This document shows, one piece after another, positions 36,418 to 45,811 of a stretch of 64,000 nucleotides of DNA (position 1 is its first letter; each line of letters opens with the position of its first letter). Origin of the DNA: Agrococcus sp. Marseille-Q4369 (GTDB lineage: Bacteria; Actinomycetota; Actinomycetes; Actinomycetales; Microbacteriaceae); the NCBI RefSeq assembly GCF_018308945.1, contig NZ_CP070501.1:2666001-2730000 (forward strand). Direction: 5' to 3'. Below the pieces are notes generated by a model. It saw only the letters and a list, made by a program, of their open reading frames with translations, was not told the DNA's origin and did no database searches. A program made the translations under genes and the position numbers.

Positions 36418-36423
36418 AGCGTA
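36418..36423 (-). promoter_or_regulatory. -10 element of the CPBP protease gene
   Basis: Minus-strand TACGCT ends six bases before the GTG. The intervening GAGGAG is too close to the start to act as a normal ribosome site, so the transcript is probably leaderless. Confidence 0.5.
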
Positions 36424-36628
36424 CGGTCGGCACGAACCGGGCGTGCGCGCGCCGCTCGCGCACGATGCGAGCGCGCACGGCACCGCTCGCGCGAGGATCA
36501 CGATTCTGCGTCGAGTTGGTAACGATCCGGCGTTCGGCGCCGGCGCGGGCTTGAGCGGGGCCTAAGGTGGGACTCATCCAGAGCACTGCGGCTTCCTGGC
36601 CGCGCGCTCACCTTGCACAGGAGGAACA

Positions 36629-38461
36629 TTGAGGATCAAGCGATTCGCTGCGGGCGGCGTGCTGCTCGCAACGGGAGCACTCGTCCTCTCCGCTTGCACG
36701 CCTGCACAGGCGCCAGGAGCGGAGATCGTCGAGGGCACCTCGATCACCGTCGCGTGGAACCAGCCGTTCTACTCGGCCAACGGCAACACGTCGTTCGGCA
36801 ACGCGACGGCGAACAACAACATCAACTACATGACCTACTCGGGGTTCAACTACTACGACAACACCCCGGAGCTGCAGCGCGACGAGTCGTTCGGCACCTA
36901 CGAGCTGGTCTCCGAGGACCCGCTGCAGGTGCAGTACACGATCAACGAGGACGTGCAGTGGAGCGACGAGGTCCCGGTCGACGCCGCGGACATGATGCTC
37001 AACTGGGCCGCCCTCTCGGGCGCGTTCAACACGGCCGACTTCGACCCGGCCGAGTTCCAGGACCCGGAGACCGGCGCGTTCACGACCGAGTTCCCCGAGG
37101 GCACGGTCTTCTTCGACTCGGGCGCCACGCCTGACTCGGGCGTCGGCCTCGTCCGCGAGGCGCCGGAGGTCAACGAGGACGGCCGCGGCATCCTCATGAC
37201 GTACTCCGACTTCTACGTCGACTGGGAGCTCGCGTTCCAGGCGGGCCTACCGGCTCACGTCATCGCGCAGCGCGCCCTCGGCATCGAGGACGCCATGGAG
37301 GCCAAGCAGGCCGTCCTCGACGCGATCGCGAACGAGGACACCGAGGTCATCGGCCAGCTCGCCGCAGAGTGGAACAACGGCTTCAACTTCACGGAGATGC
37401 CGTCCGACACGTCGGTGCTCACCGCCAACGGCCCGTACCAGATCACCGACTTCGTCGCCGACCAGTACATCACCCTGCAGGCGAACGAGAACTACGTCGG
37501 CGACCACCAGCCGCAGGTCGAGACCATCACGGTCCGCTTCATCACCGACGCCATGGCGGCGGTGACGGCGCTCCAGAACGGCGACGTCGACATCATCCAG
37601 CCGCAGGCGACGCCTGACGTCCGCGCTGCCCTCGAGGGCACCGATGGCATCACGGTCAACTACGGCGAGGGCGCGACGTACGAGCACGTCGACCTCCAGT
37701 TCGACCAGTCGAAGAACCCGGGCGTCTTCTCGACGCTCGAGGCTCGCCAGTCGTTCCTCATGACGATCCCGCGCCAGGAGATCGTCGACCGCCTCATCAA
37801 GCCCCTCAACCCCGAGGCCACGGTCCGCAACTCCGCGGTCTTCGTCCCGGGCGCGAACGGCTACGACGAGTCGGTCGAGGAGTCGGGCATCCTCGACATG
37901 TACGCCGAGGTCGACATCGAGCAGGCCACGGCGCTGCGCGAGCAGGCCGGTCTCGCCGAGGGCACGGAGGTCTGCCTCCTGTTCGCCTCGACGAACCCGC
38001 GCCGCGTGTCGGAGTTCGAGCTCATCCGCGAGTCGGCCGCTCAGGCCGGCTGGTCGGTCACCGACTGCTCGTCGCCCGAGTGGGGCGGACTCCTCGGTGC
38101 TCCGGGCGTCTACGACGCCTCGCTGTTCGGCTGGCAGTCGACGTCGCTCGGCGTCGCCTCGGTCGGCCCGAACTTCGAGACGGGCGGCATCAACAACATG
38201 TCGTTCTACTCGAACGAGGAGATGGACGCCGTCGTCCAGGAGCTCAACGTGACCGTCGACGAGGAGCGCCAGCTGGAGCTGCTCAAGGAGATCGACCGCA
38301 TCCTCGTCGAGGACGCGTTCGGCATCACCATCTTCCAGTTCCCCGAGGTCACCGCGTTCTCCGACCGCGTCTCGGGCATCGACTCGTCGCCGCTCGCGCC
38401 GACGGTCTTCTGGAACGTGTGGGACTGGACCCCGACCGAGACGAACGTCTCGGAGGGCTGA
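36629..38461 (+). CDS. peptide/oligopeptide ABC transporter substrate-binding lipoprotein (family 5)
   Basis: A 610-residue SBP_bac_5 protein. A signal peptide (KRFAAGGVLLATGALVLSACTP) ends in a lipobox Cys near residue 22. YTINEDVQWSDEVPVDAADMMLNW and the closing TVFWNVWDWTPTE match oligopeptide-binding proteins. The start is a TTG, chosen because GGAGGAACA stands right before it and the next in-frame starts would destroy the signal peptide. It leads the Opp/Dpp gene set (permeases at 38624 and 40195, ATPase at 42007). Codon use is tightly biased to C-ending codons, as expected of an abundant lipoprotein. The ligand is probably peptides. Confidence 0.93.
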   Translation: MRIKRFAAGGVLLATGALVLSACTPAQAPGAEIVEGTSITVAWNQPFYSANGNTSFGNATANNNINYMTYSGFNYYDNTPELQRDESFGTYELVSEDPLQVQYTINEDVQWSDEVPVDAADMMLNWAALSGAFNTADFDPAEFQDPETGAFTTEFPEGTVFFDSGATPDSGVGLVREAPEVNEDGRGILMTYSDFYVDWELAFQAGLPAHVIAQRALGIEDAMEAKQAVLDAIANEDTEVIGQLAAEWNNGFNFTEMPSDTSVLTANGPYQITDFVADQYITLQANENYVGDHQPQVETITVRFITDAMAAVTALQNGDVDIIQPQATPDVRAALEGTDGITVNYGEGATYEHVDLQFDQSKNPGVFSTLEARQSFLMTIPRQEIVDRLIKPLNPEATVRNSAVFVPGANGYDESVEESGILDMYAEVDIEQATALREQAGLAEGTEVCLLFASTNPRRVSEFELIRESAAQAGWSVTDCSSPEWGGLLGAPGVYDASLFGWQSTSLGVASVGPNFETGGINNMSFYSNEEMDAVVQELNVTVDEERQLELLKEIDRILVEDAFGITIFQFPEVTAFSDRVSGIDSSPLAPTVFWNVWDWTPTETNVSEG

Positions 38462-38516
38462 TCCCCCCGACCGCCGGGGGTCGCATCCACTGCTAGTGTG
38501 ATGTGGCCTTCAGGCA

Positions 38517-38550
38517 GAGAGGCGCCGGGCCGCCTGGCCCGGCGCCTCTC
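38517..38550 (+). terminator. strong hairpin between the binding protein and the permeases
   Basis: A perfect 15-bp inverted repeat (GAGAGGCGCCGGGCC and its complement) with a GCCT loop. No T-run follows, so it may be a weak terminator or an mRNA-stabilising stem. Such a position, after the binding-protein gene, usually lets the lipoprotein be made in excess of the permeases. Confidence 0.75.
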
Positions 38551-38623
38551 GCATGAAGTCTTCCGACGCGCTCGATCAGCGTGAGCGGACCCATCCCGAA
38601 CCGGAAACCAAGGAGGCGAACCG

Positions 38624-40195
38624 GTGGCGACATTCATCGTCAGGCGCCTGATCGCAGCGGTGCTCATCCTGCTCGCCGCGACCTTCCTCATGTACAACAT
38701 GGTCGCCCTCTCGGGAGACCCGCTCGAGGATCTGCGCGGAGTCCAGACGCCCAACACGGCGCAGCTCATCGAAGCCCGCATCCGCCTGCTGCACCTCGAC
38801 GTGCCGCCGCCGCTGCGCTACTTCATCTGGCTCGGCGGCATCGCCGGCTGCTTCATCGGCCAGTGCGACTTCGGCATGACCATCCAGCAGCAGCCCGTGC
38901 TCGACGTGCTCCTCAACTCGATGGACCAGACGCTCCGCCTCGTCACGGTCGCGACGCTCGTCGCCATCATCCTCGGCATCATCATCGGCATCACGACGGC
39001 ACTGCGCCAGTACTCGGCCTACGACTACGGCGTGACGTTCGTCTCCTTCCTCTTCTACTCGCTGCCGATCTTCTGGTTCGCGGTGCTGCTCAAGCAGTTC
39101 CTCGCCATCGGCGCGAACGACTGGCTGCAGCGGGGCGGGCAGATCCACTGGTGGGTCATCGCCCTCGTGGCGCTCGCATCCGGACTGTTCTGGATGTCGG
39201 TGCTCGGGGGAGACGTGAAGCGCAAGCTCATCACGTTCGGGCTCGCCGCCGCGTCCGGCGGCCTGCTGCTCTGGTACATGAGCGTCTCGGGCTGGTTCCT
39301 CAACCCGCGCTTCATCGTCTTCGGCCTCGACTTCTCGCTGCTCGCGATCGCGGTGCTCTTCCTCACGGTCGCGCTGCTCGTCACGGCGATCCTCACCGGC
39401 CTCAAGAACCGCCGCTCGCTCTTCATCGCGCTCGGCATGGCGGCGCTCGGCATCGCGCTCTACTACCCGGTGAACTTCTACCTGTTCAACCCGCAGGTCG
39501 TGCCGATGAACGCGTGGATCATGATCGCGAGCTTCCTCGTGGTGATCCTCTTCGGCGTCGCGGTCGGCCACCTCTTCGGCGGCGACAACAAGGCCGCGAA
39601 CCGCAAGATCGCGGCGTGGACCGGGTTCCTCGTCTTCGCGATCATGGTGGTCGACCGCCACATGCAGCTGTGGCAGGCCTACTCGCAGTCGGGCTTCATC
39701 CGCGGCCGGCCGATCGCGACGATCGGTGCGTCGAACCCCGGGTTCGCGCAGTCGTCGTTCTTCGTGCAGGGCGTCGACGCGTTCACGCACCTGCTGCTGC
39801 CGTCGATCGCGCTCATGGTCATCTCGTTCGCCGGCTACACGCGCTACACCCGCGCGAGCCTGCTCGAGGTCATGAACCAGGACTACATCCGCACGGCTCG
39901 CGCGAAGGGCCTCACAGAGCGCACCGTCATCGTGCGGCACGCGTTCCGGAACGCGCTCATCCCGATCACGACGATCGTCGCGTTCGACATCGCCGGCATC
40001 ATCGGCGGCGCGGTCATCACCGAGCGCGTGTTCGGCTGGACCGGCATGGGATCGATGTTCCAGAACGGCCTCGACCGCGTCGACCCGAACCCCGTCATGG
40101 CGTTCTTCCTCGTCACCGGCGCGCTCGCGCTCCTGTTCAACCTGCTGGCCGACATCGCCTATGCGGCCCTCGACCCCCGGATCCGGGTGAGCTGA
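38624..40195 (+). CDS. DppB-like ABC permease with a large membrane insertion
   Basis: A 523-residue permease; ordinary DppB/OppB proteins have about 310-340. The N-terminus (TFIVRRLIAAVLILLAATFLMYNMVALSGDPL) and the C-terminal domain (RYTRASLLEVMNQDYIRTARAKGLTERTVIVRHAFRNALIP, the EAA loop) are classic. Between FWFAVLLKQFLAIGAN (about residue 160) and FVQGVDAFTHLLLPSIAL (about 380) lies an extra stretch with about six hydrophobic helices where a short periplasmic loop is expected. An even helix number would keep the topology. The start GTG follows AAGGAGG. Operon: binding protein upstream, DppC overlapping by one base. Confidence 0.9.
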   Translation: MATFIVRRLIAAVLILLAATFLMYNMVALSGDPLEDLRGVQTPNTAQLIEARIRLLHLDVPPPLRYFIWLGGIAGCFIGQCDFGMTIQQQPVLDVLLNSMDQTLRLVTVATLVAIILGIIIGITTALRQYSAYDYGVTFVSFLFYSLPIFWFAVLLKQFLAIGANDWLQRGGQIHWWVIALVALASGLFWMSVLGGDVKRKLITFGLAAASGGLLLWYMSVSGWFLNPRFIVFGLDFSLLAIAVLFLTVALLVTAILTGLKNRRSLFIALGMAALGIALYYPVNFYLFNPQVVPMNAWIMIASFLVVILFGVAVGHLFGGDNKAANRKIAAWTGFLVFAIMVVDRHMQLWQAYSQSGFIRGRPIATIGASNPGFAQSSFFVQGVDAFTHLLLPSIALMVISFAGYTRYTRASLLEVMNQDYIRTARAKGLTERTVIVRHAFRNALIPITTIVAFDIAGIIGGAVITERVFGWTGMGSMFQNGLDRVDPNPVMAFFLVTGALALLFNLLADIAYAALDPRIRVS

Positions 40196-41340
40196 TGACC
40201 ACGAACATCCCGCAGACCAACGAGCCCCACATCACCGACGCCGAGGCGAACCTCGAGCTCAAGGAGGTGGAGGGCCTCAGCCAGGGCCAGATCGTCCGGA
40301 AGCGGTTCTTCCGCCACGTCGGCGCCGTCGTGTCGATGGTCGTGCTCGCCCTCATCGTCCTCCTCGCCTTCACGTCGGTGGGCCTGTCGTTCGGCGGCGT
40401 CCGGGTGCCCGGCTGGTGGCAGTGGGACTGGACCCAGAACCCGCGCCCCATCGACGGCGGCGTGCCGTCGTGGGAGCACCCGTTCGGGCAGGACTCGATC
40501 GGCAAGGACCTGTTCGCGCTCGTCATGCGCGGCACGCAGCAGTCGCTCATGATCATGGTGCTCGTCGGCCTCATCGGCTCGACGATCGGCATCGTGATCG
40601 GCGCGCTCTCGGGCTTCTTCCGCGGCTGGGTCGACGCCGTGCTCATGCGCTTCACCGACGTCATCATCACGATCCCGTTCATCGTGATCGGCGCCGTCAT
40701 CGGCTCGACCTTCGGCAAGCTCGGCGCGTTCATCCTCGCGCTCGTGCTCGGCCTGTTCTCGTGGACGGGCCTCGCGCGACTCGTGCGAGGCGAGTTCCTC
40801 ACGCTCCGCGAGCGCGAGTTCGTCGACGCGGCGCGCGTCGCGGGTGCCTCGAACGGCCGCATCATCTTCAAGCACATCCTGCCGAACGCGATGGGCGTCA
40901 TCATCGTCAACACGACGCTGCTCATGGCGGGCGCGATCCTCGCCGAGACGGCGCTGTCGTACCTCGGCTACGGCGTGCAGGCGCCCGACACGTCGCTCGG
41001 GCTCATCATCAGCCAGAACCAGGAGGCGTTCCAGACGCGGCCGTGGCTGTTCTGGTGGCCCGGCATCTTCATCATCACGATCGCGCTGTGCATCAACTTC
41101 ATCGGCGACGGCTTGCGCGACGCGTTCGACCCGCGCCAGAAGCGCATGCCGTCCGAGCGCGCGATGCGCAAGTCCGACACGGCCGCGGCCGACGCGGCGG
41201 CGCTGCGCGGTGCCGAGGCCGAGGACGCGATGAGCGCCACGGCGAGCGTCGGCCAAGCGCAGGCGCCGGGGCCCGACGCCCGCGCGCCGCGCGTCGAGGG
41301 CGACACGGCGGGCGACAATCCCGACCGCGATCGGGACTGA
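40195..41340 (+). CDS. DppC-like ABC peptide transporter permease
   Basis: A 381-residue permease. A cytoplasmic N-terminus of about 40 residues precedes the first helix (GAVVSMVVLALIVLLAF); EHPFGQDSIGKDLFALVMRGTQQSLMIMVL and the EAA loop REREFVDAARVAGASNGRIIFKHILPN are the OppC/DppC signatures; TALSYLGYGVQAPDTSLGLII follows. It ends in an unusually long, acidic and Ala-rich tail of about 70 residues. The ATG shares a base with the DppB stop. It forms the channel with the DppB-like protein. Confidence 0.94.
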   Translation: MTTNIPQTNEPHITDAEANLELKEVEGLSQGQIVRKRFFRHVGAVVSMVVLALIVLLAFTSVGLSFGGVRVPGWWQWDWTQNPRPIDGGVPSWEHPFGQDSIGKDLFALVMRGTQQSLMIMVLVGLIGSTIGIVIGALSGFFRGWVDAVLMRFTDVIITIPFIVIGAVIGSTFGKLGAFILALVLGLFSWTGLARLVRGEFLTLREREFVDAARVAGASNGRIIFKHILPNAMGVIIVNTTLLMAGAILAETALSYLGYGVQAPDTSLGLIISQNQEAFQTRPWLFWWPGIFIITIALCINFIGDGLRDAFDPRQKRMPSERAMRKSDTAAADAAALRGAEAEDAMSATASVGQAQAPGPDARAPRVEGDTAGDNPDRDRD

Positions 41341-41347
41341 CGTGCGG

Positions 41348-41950
41348 TCAGCGCAGCAGCAGCCCCGCGGCCGCGAGGAGGGCCGGCACCGCGACGACCG
41401 CGATCGCCGGCGCGCTCCACGAGCGCGTCGCGCGGGCCGAGTCGTCGAGCAGGCCCTCGTCGCGCAGCTCCTCCCAGTGGGCACGCGTGACGTGCGCGGC
41501 GGCGCCCGAGACGCTGTGCACGGAGTCGCCGGGGCGGATGCCCCCGCCGACGGTGCTCGACTCGCGCGCGAGGCGGATGTCCTCGCGCGTGATGCGGGCG
41601 ATGCCGTAGCGGCTCGGCGCGGGCGCCGCCCACGCGGTGACGGTGCCGCGCTCGAGCGTGAGCTCGAGCGCCCACTTCGTGTCGATGCGCTTCACGGCGC
41701 CCCACGGCACGTCCCAGTCGGTGAAGGGGTTGCGGATCGCGACGCCCTGCCCGTCGATCACGACGCGCGGCCGCCACATGAACGCCCACGTGACGGCTGC
41801 GCCGAGCAGCGGCCACGGGAGCACCCAGAGGCTCGACGCCGGATCGTCGGCGAGCATGACGCTCACGAGCGCGAGCGCCATGAGGATCCCGATCACCACC
41901 GTGATCACCCTGCCGAAGGACGATCGGAACACCGCTCGTTGATAGGCCAT
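41348..41950 (-). CDS. PH domain-containing membrane protein
   Basis: A 200-residue protein with two N-terminal helices (FGRVITVVIGILMALALVSV; LWVLPWPLLGAAVTWAFMW) followed by a PH-like domain (PRVVIDGQGVAIRNPFTDWDVPWGAVKRIDTKWALELTLERG) and a C-terminal helix. Actinobacterial relatives are uncharacterised. I prefer the ATG at 41950; a GTG at 41974 is possible. It is encoded antisense between the transporter's second permease and its ATPase, which splits the transport operon. No role in transport is implied by the sequence. Confidence 0.82.
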   Translation of the reverse strand: MAYQRAVFRSSFGRVITVVIGILMALALVSVMLADDPASSLWVLPWPLLGAAVTWAFMWRPRVVIDGQGVAIRNPFTDWDVPWGAVKRIDTKWALELTLERGTVTAWAAPAPSRYGIARITREDIRLARESSTVGGGIRPGDSVHSVSGAAAHVTRAHWEELRDEGLLDDSARATRSWSAPAIAVVAVPALLAAAGLLLR

Positions 41951-42006
41951 CCACTCAGTTTCGCAGACCACCACTGCTTCCCTGACTACGCAGGAGAGGA
42001 GCTCCC

Positions 42007-43707
42007 GTGACCGATACGGCAGCCGCCCCCGTCGCCGAGCGCGAGGTCATCCTCGAGGCCAGCGGCCTCAACGTCGACTTCTGGGTCGACGGCACGTTCT
42101 ACCCGGCCGTCAAGGACGCCGACTTCCACGTGCGCGCGGGCGAGGTGCTCGCGATCGTGGGCGAGTCCGGCTCGGGCAAGTCGACGACCGCGATGGCGCT
42201 CATCAGCCTGCTGCCGCCCAACGCGCGCGTGCGCGGCTCGGTCAAGCTCAAGGGCCGCGAGATCCTCGGCATCCCGGTGCGCGAGATGCGCCACATCCGA
42301 GGCAACGAGATCGCGGTGATCTTCCAGGAGCCGATGACGGCGCTCAACCCCGTCTACACGATCGGCTTCCAGATCGTCGAGGCGCTGCGCAGCCACTTCG
42401 ACCTCACGCCCGACGCGGCGAGGGAGCGCGCGATCGAGCTCATCGCGAAGGTCGAGATCCCCGACCCGCCGACCGCGTTCAACAAGTACCCGCACCAGCT
42501 CTCCGGCGGGCAGCGCCAGCGCGCGATGATCGCGCAGTCGCTCGCGTGCGACCCGTCGCTGCTCATCGCCGACGAGCCGACGACCGCCCTCGACGTGACG
42601 GTGCAGGCCGAGGTGCTCGACCTCATGCGCAAGCTGAAGGACGAGCTGAACTCCGCCGTCATCCTCATCACGCACGACATGGGCGTCGTCGCCGACCTCT
42701 CCGACCGCATCATCGTCATGCGCAACGGCGAGATGGTCGATCGCGGCACGGCGCTCGACGTCTTCCAGCGCCCCTCGCACGAGTACACGAAGGAGCTGCT
42801 CGCCGCCGTCCCGTACCTCGGCGTGCACGAGGACCAGACGGGCCGCGCGTTCGAGGCCTCGAAGGTCTCCGATTCCGTCGAGCCCATCCTGAAGTTCACG
42901 GACGTCGTGATCGAGTACCCGAAGCGCGGTCGCGTGCCGGCGTTCCGGGCGGCGGAGGACATCAACCTCGCGGTCTACCCGGGCGAGATCGTCGGGCTCG
43001 TGGGGGAGTCGGGCTCGGGCAAGACGACGCTCGGCCGCGCCGCGATCGGCCTGCTGCCCATCACGTCGGGCACGCTGAGCGTCGCGGGCCTCGACATCTC
43101 GGCGGCGTCGATGAAGGACCTGCGGCCGCTGCGCGAGAAGACGGGCATCGTCTTCCAGGACCCGTCGTCGTCGCTCAACCCGCGCATGCCGATCGGCGAG
43201 TCGATCGGCGAGCCGATCCTGCTCTCGCGCCGCGCGGCGAAGGACCCGATCGAGGCGAAGGCCCTCGACAAGCGCGTGCAGGAGCTGCTCGAGTCGGTCG
43301 AGCTGCCCGCGTCGTACCGCAACCGCTACCCGCACGAGCTCTCGGGCGGCCAGAAGCAGCGCGTCGGCATCGCCCGCGCGCTCGCGCTCGCCCCGGAGGT
43401 GCTGATCGCCGACGAGCCGACGAGCGCGCTCGACGTGTCGGTGCAGGCGCGCTTCCTCGAGCTGCTCACGCACATCCAGCAGCAGCTGCAGTTCGCGTGC
43501 CTCTTCATCAGCCACGACCTCGCCGTCGTCGACTCGCTCGCCCATCGCATCGCGGTGATGCGGAAGGGCCGCATCGTCGAGGAGGGCACGCGCGACGAGA
43601 TCCTGCGCGCGCCGAAGGAGGCGTACACGCAGCGCCTCATCTCGGCCGTGCCCCTGCCCGACCCGATCGCACAGCGGGAGCGCCGGGAGGCGCGCCGGGC
43701 GAGCTGA
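42007..43707 (+). CDS. dual ABC ATPase for peptide import (DppD-DppF fusion)
   Basis: A 566-residue protein with two complete nucleotide-binding domains. The first has GESGSGKSTTAMALI, LSGGQRQRAMIAQSLACDP and LLIADEPTTALDV; the second has GESGSGKTTLGRAA, LSGGQKQRVGIARALALAP and VLIADEPTSALDV. The order is DppD-like then DppF-like, with HEYTKELLAAVPYLG (oligopeptide-transporter C-terminal element) between. It powers the Opp/Dpp system. AGGAGAGGAG precedes the GTG. Because the PH-domain gene interrupts the operon, it needs its own promoter in or near 41951-42000. Confidence 0.95.
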   Translation: MTDTAAAPVAEREVILEASGLNVDFWVDGTFYPAVKDADFHVRAGEVLAIVGESGSGKSTTAMALISLLPPNARVRGSVKLKGREILGIPVREMRHIRGNEIAVIFQEPMTALNPVYTIGFQIVEALRSHFDLTPDAARERAIELIAKVEIPDPPTAFNKYPHQLSGGQRQRAMIAQSLACDPSLLIADEPTTALDVTVQAEVLDLMRKLKDELNSAVILITHDMGVVADLSDRIIVMRNGEMVDRGTALDVFQRPSHEYTKELLAAVPYLGVHEDQTGRAFEASKVSDSVEPILKFTDVVIEYPKRGRVPAFRAAEDINLAVYPGEIVGLVGESGSGKTTLGRAAIGLLPITSGTLSVAGLDISAASMKDLRPLREKTGIVFQDPSSSLNPRMPIGESIGEPILLSRRAAKDPIEAKALDKRVQELLESVELPASYRNRYPHELSGGQKQRVGIARALALAPEVLIADEPTSALDVSVQARFLELLTHIQQQLQFACLFISHDLAVVDSLAHRIAVMRKGRIVEEGTRDEILRAPKEAYTQRLISAVPLPDPIAQRERREARRAS

Positions 43708-43721
43708 GCCCGCTCGACGAG

Positions 43722-43765
43722 GAACGGCCGCGACCGCCCGCTAGACTGGGCGGCCGCGGCCGTTC
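43722..43765 (+). promoter_or_regulatory. 18-bp hairpin with the typA -10 element in its loop
   Basis: Two 18-base arms (43722-43739 and 43748-43765; GAACGGCCGCG... and its complement, one mismatch) flank the 8-base loop GCTAGACT. As RNA it would terminate transcription of the ABC ATPase gene; the loop contains TAGACT (43742-43747), a good -10 for typA with a start near 43754. The dyad may also be a protein-binding operator. No T-run follows. Confidence 0.65.
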
Positions 43766-43799
43766 GTCGCGCACTCCAGACACACCGGAAGGCACCTGC

Positions 43800-45704
43800 A
43801 TGCCGATCGCCGCGCGATCAGACCTCCGCAACGTGGCGATCGTCGCCCACGTCGACCACGGAAAGACCACCCTCGTCGACGCGATGCTCACGCAGACCGG
43901 CTCGTTCGGCGCCCACGACACGCATGACGAGCGTGCGATGGACTCGAATGAGCTCGAGCGCGAGAAGGGCATCACGATCCTCGCGAAGAACACCGCGATC
44001 CGCTACGCCGGCGCGCACGCCGCCGACGGGCCGGTGACGATCAACGTCATCGACACCCCGGGCCACGCCGACTTCGGCGGTGAGGTCGAGCGCGGGCTCT
44101 CCATGGTCGACGGCGTCGTGCTCCTCGTCGACGCCTCCGAGGGCCCGCTGCCGCAGACGCGCTTCGTGCTGCGCAAGGCGCTCGAGGCGAAGCTGCCGGT
44201 CATCCTGCTCGTCAACAAGACCGACCGCTCCGACGCGCGCATCGACGCGGTCGTGGGGGAGAGCCAGGACCTGCTGCTCGGCCTCGCGTCCGACCTCGCG
44301 GACGACGTGCCCGACCTCGACCTCGACGCGGTGCTCGACGTGCCCGTCGTCTACGCGTCCGGCAAGGCGGGCCGCGCGTCGACCGTCAAGCCCGCGAACG
44401 GCGAGCTGCCGGGCAGCGAGGACCTCGAGCCGCTGTTCGAGGCGATCCTGCAGCACATCCCGGCGCCGACGTACGACGACGAGGCACCGCTGCAGGCGCA
44501 CGTGACGAACCTCGACGCATCCCCCTTCCTCGGCCGCATCGCGCTGCTGCGCGTCAAGGCGGGAACGATCCGCAAGGGCCAGACGGTCGCGTGGGTGCGC
44601 CACGACGGCGAGGTCTCGAACGTGCGCATCACCGAGCTGCTCGAGACGAAGGCGCTCGACCGCGTGCCGACCGAGAGCGCGGGCCCCGGCGACATCGTCG
44701 CGGTCGCGGGCATCCCCGAGATCACGATCGGCGAGACGCTCGCCGACCCCGACGACGTGCGGCCGCTCCCGGCGATCACCGTCGACGAGCCCGCGATCTC
44801 GATGACGATCGGCACGAACACGTCGCCGCTCGCCGGCAAGGTCAAGGGCGCGAAGCTCACCGCCCGCATGGTGAAGGACCGCCTCGACCGCGAGCTCATC
44901 GGCAACGTGTCGCTGCGGGTCGTCGACATCGGACGCCCGGACGCGTGGGAGGTGCAGGGCCGCGGCGAGCTCGCGCTCGCCATCCTCGTCGAGCAGATGC
45001 GCCGCGAGGGCTACGAGCTCACGGTCGGCAAGCCGCAGGTCGTCACGAAGAAGATCGACGGCGTGCTGCATGAGCCCTTCGAGCACCTGACGATCGACGT
45101 GCCCGAGGAGCACCTCGGCGCCGTGACCCAGCTGCTCGCGAGCCGCAAGGGCATCATGGACGGGATGACGAACCACGGCACCGGCTGGGTGCGCATGGAG
45201 TTCGTCGTGCCGAGCCGCGGCCTCATCGGCTTCCGCACCGAGTTCATGACCATCACTCGCGGCACGGGCATCGCGAACGCGATCTCGCACGGCTGGCAGC
45301 CGTGGGCGGGCGCGATCACGACCCGCAACAACGGCGCGCTCGTCGCCGACCGCTCGGGCTCGGCGACGCCGAACGCGATCATGGCGCTCCAGGAGCGCGG
45401 CACGTTCTTCATCAAGCCCGGCGACGACGTCTACGAGGGCATGGTCGTGGGCGAGAACTCGCGCGCCGACGACATGGACGTCAACATCACCAAGGAGAAG
45501 AAGCTCAACAACATCCGGTCGTCGACCGGTGAGGAGCTCGAGCGCCTGACGCCGCCGCGGCAGCTCTCGCTCGAGGAGAGCCTCGAGTGGGCACGCGACG
45601 ACGAGTGCGTCGAGGTGACGCCGCAGCACGTGCGCATCCGCAAGGTCACGCTCGACGCGACGACCCGCGGCCGCGAGGCGTCGCGCCTCAAGAAGCAGGG
45701 CTGA
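43800..45704 (+). CDS. typA: translational GTPase TypA/BipA
   Basis: A 634-residue ribosome-binding GTPase. G1 [11 protein letters not shown]2 region [18 protein letters not shown]3 [15 protein letters not shown] and G4 NKTDRSDA are all present, followed by EF-G-like domains and the BipA-specific C-terminus ([28 protein letters not shown]). It helps 50S assembly and stress translation. The ATG at 43800 has GGAAGG upstream. A GC-rich hairpin follows the gene. The same neighbourhood (typA, family 5 binding lipoprotein, mshB) occurs in mycobacteria. Confidence 0.96.
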   Translation: MPIAARSDLRNVAIVAHVDHGKTTLVDAMLTQTGSFGAHDTHDERAMDSNELEREKGITILAKNTAIRYAGAHAADGPVTINVIDTPGHADFGGEVERGLSMVDGVVLLVDASEGPLPQTRFVLRKALEAKLPVILLVNKTDRSDARIDAVVGESQDLLLGLASDLADDVPDLDLDAVLDVPVVYASGKAGRASTVKPANGELPGSEDLEPLFEAILQHIPAPTYDDEAPLQAHVTNLDASPFLGRIALLRVKAGTIRKGQTVAWVRHDGEVSNVRITELLETKALDRVPTESAGPGDIVAVAGIPEITIGETLADPDDVRPLPAITVDEPAISMTIGTNTSPLAGKVKGAKLTARMVKDRLDRELIGNVSLRVVDIGRPDAWEVQGRGELALAILVEQMRREGYELTVGKPQVVTKKIDGVLHEPFEHLTIDVPEEHLGAVTQLLASRKGIMDGMTNHGTGWVRMEFVVPSRGLIGFRTEFMTITRGTGIANAISHGWQPWAGAITTRNNGALVADRSGSATPNAIMALQERGTFFIKPGDDVYEGMVVGENSRADDMDVNITKEKKLNNIRSSTGEELERLTPPRQLSLEESLEWARDDECVEVTPQHVRIRKVTLDATTRGREASRLKKQG

Positions 45705-45715
45705 CCGAGCCTCGA

Positions 45716-45753
45716 GCGGACCCCTCCTGCCCCCCGGGTGGGAGGGGTCCCGC
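45716..45753 (+). terminator. GC-rich terminator after typA
   Basis: GCGGACCCCTCC and GGAGGGGTCCCGC pair with one bulge around a loop containing CCCCCCGGGTG. There is no T-run. It sits 12 bp after the typA stop and just ahead of the FMN reductase promoter. Confidence 0.65.
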
Positions 45754-45799
45754 TGCGTCACCGAGCGTCACACTCGGGCGTCGCGCGAGCCCGCGCACC

Positions 45800-45805
45800 T
45801 AGCGT
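45800..45805 (+). promoter_or_regulatory. -10 element of the FMN reductase gene
   Basis: TAGCGT ends six bases before the ATG at 45812, with TGCCGC between and no ribosome site, so the transcript is probably leaderless. Confidence 0.55.
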
Positions 45806-45811
45806 TGCCGC

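Noticed and set aside
36412-36628. A small gene in the 217-bp gap before the binding-protein gene
   Set aside because: Open frames there are short, lack ribosome sites and have no plausible composition; the gap is best read as two promoters.
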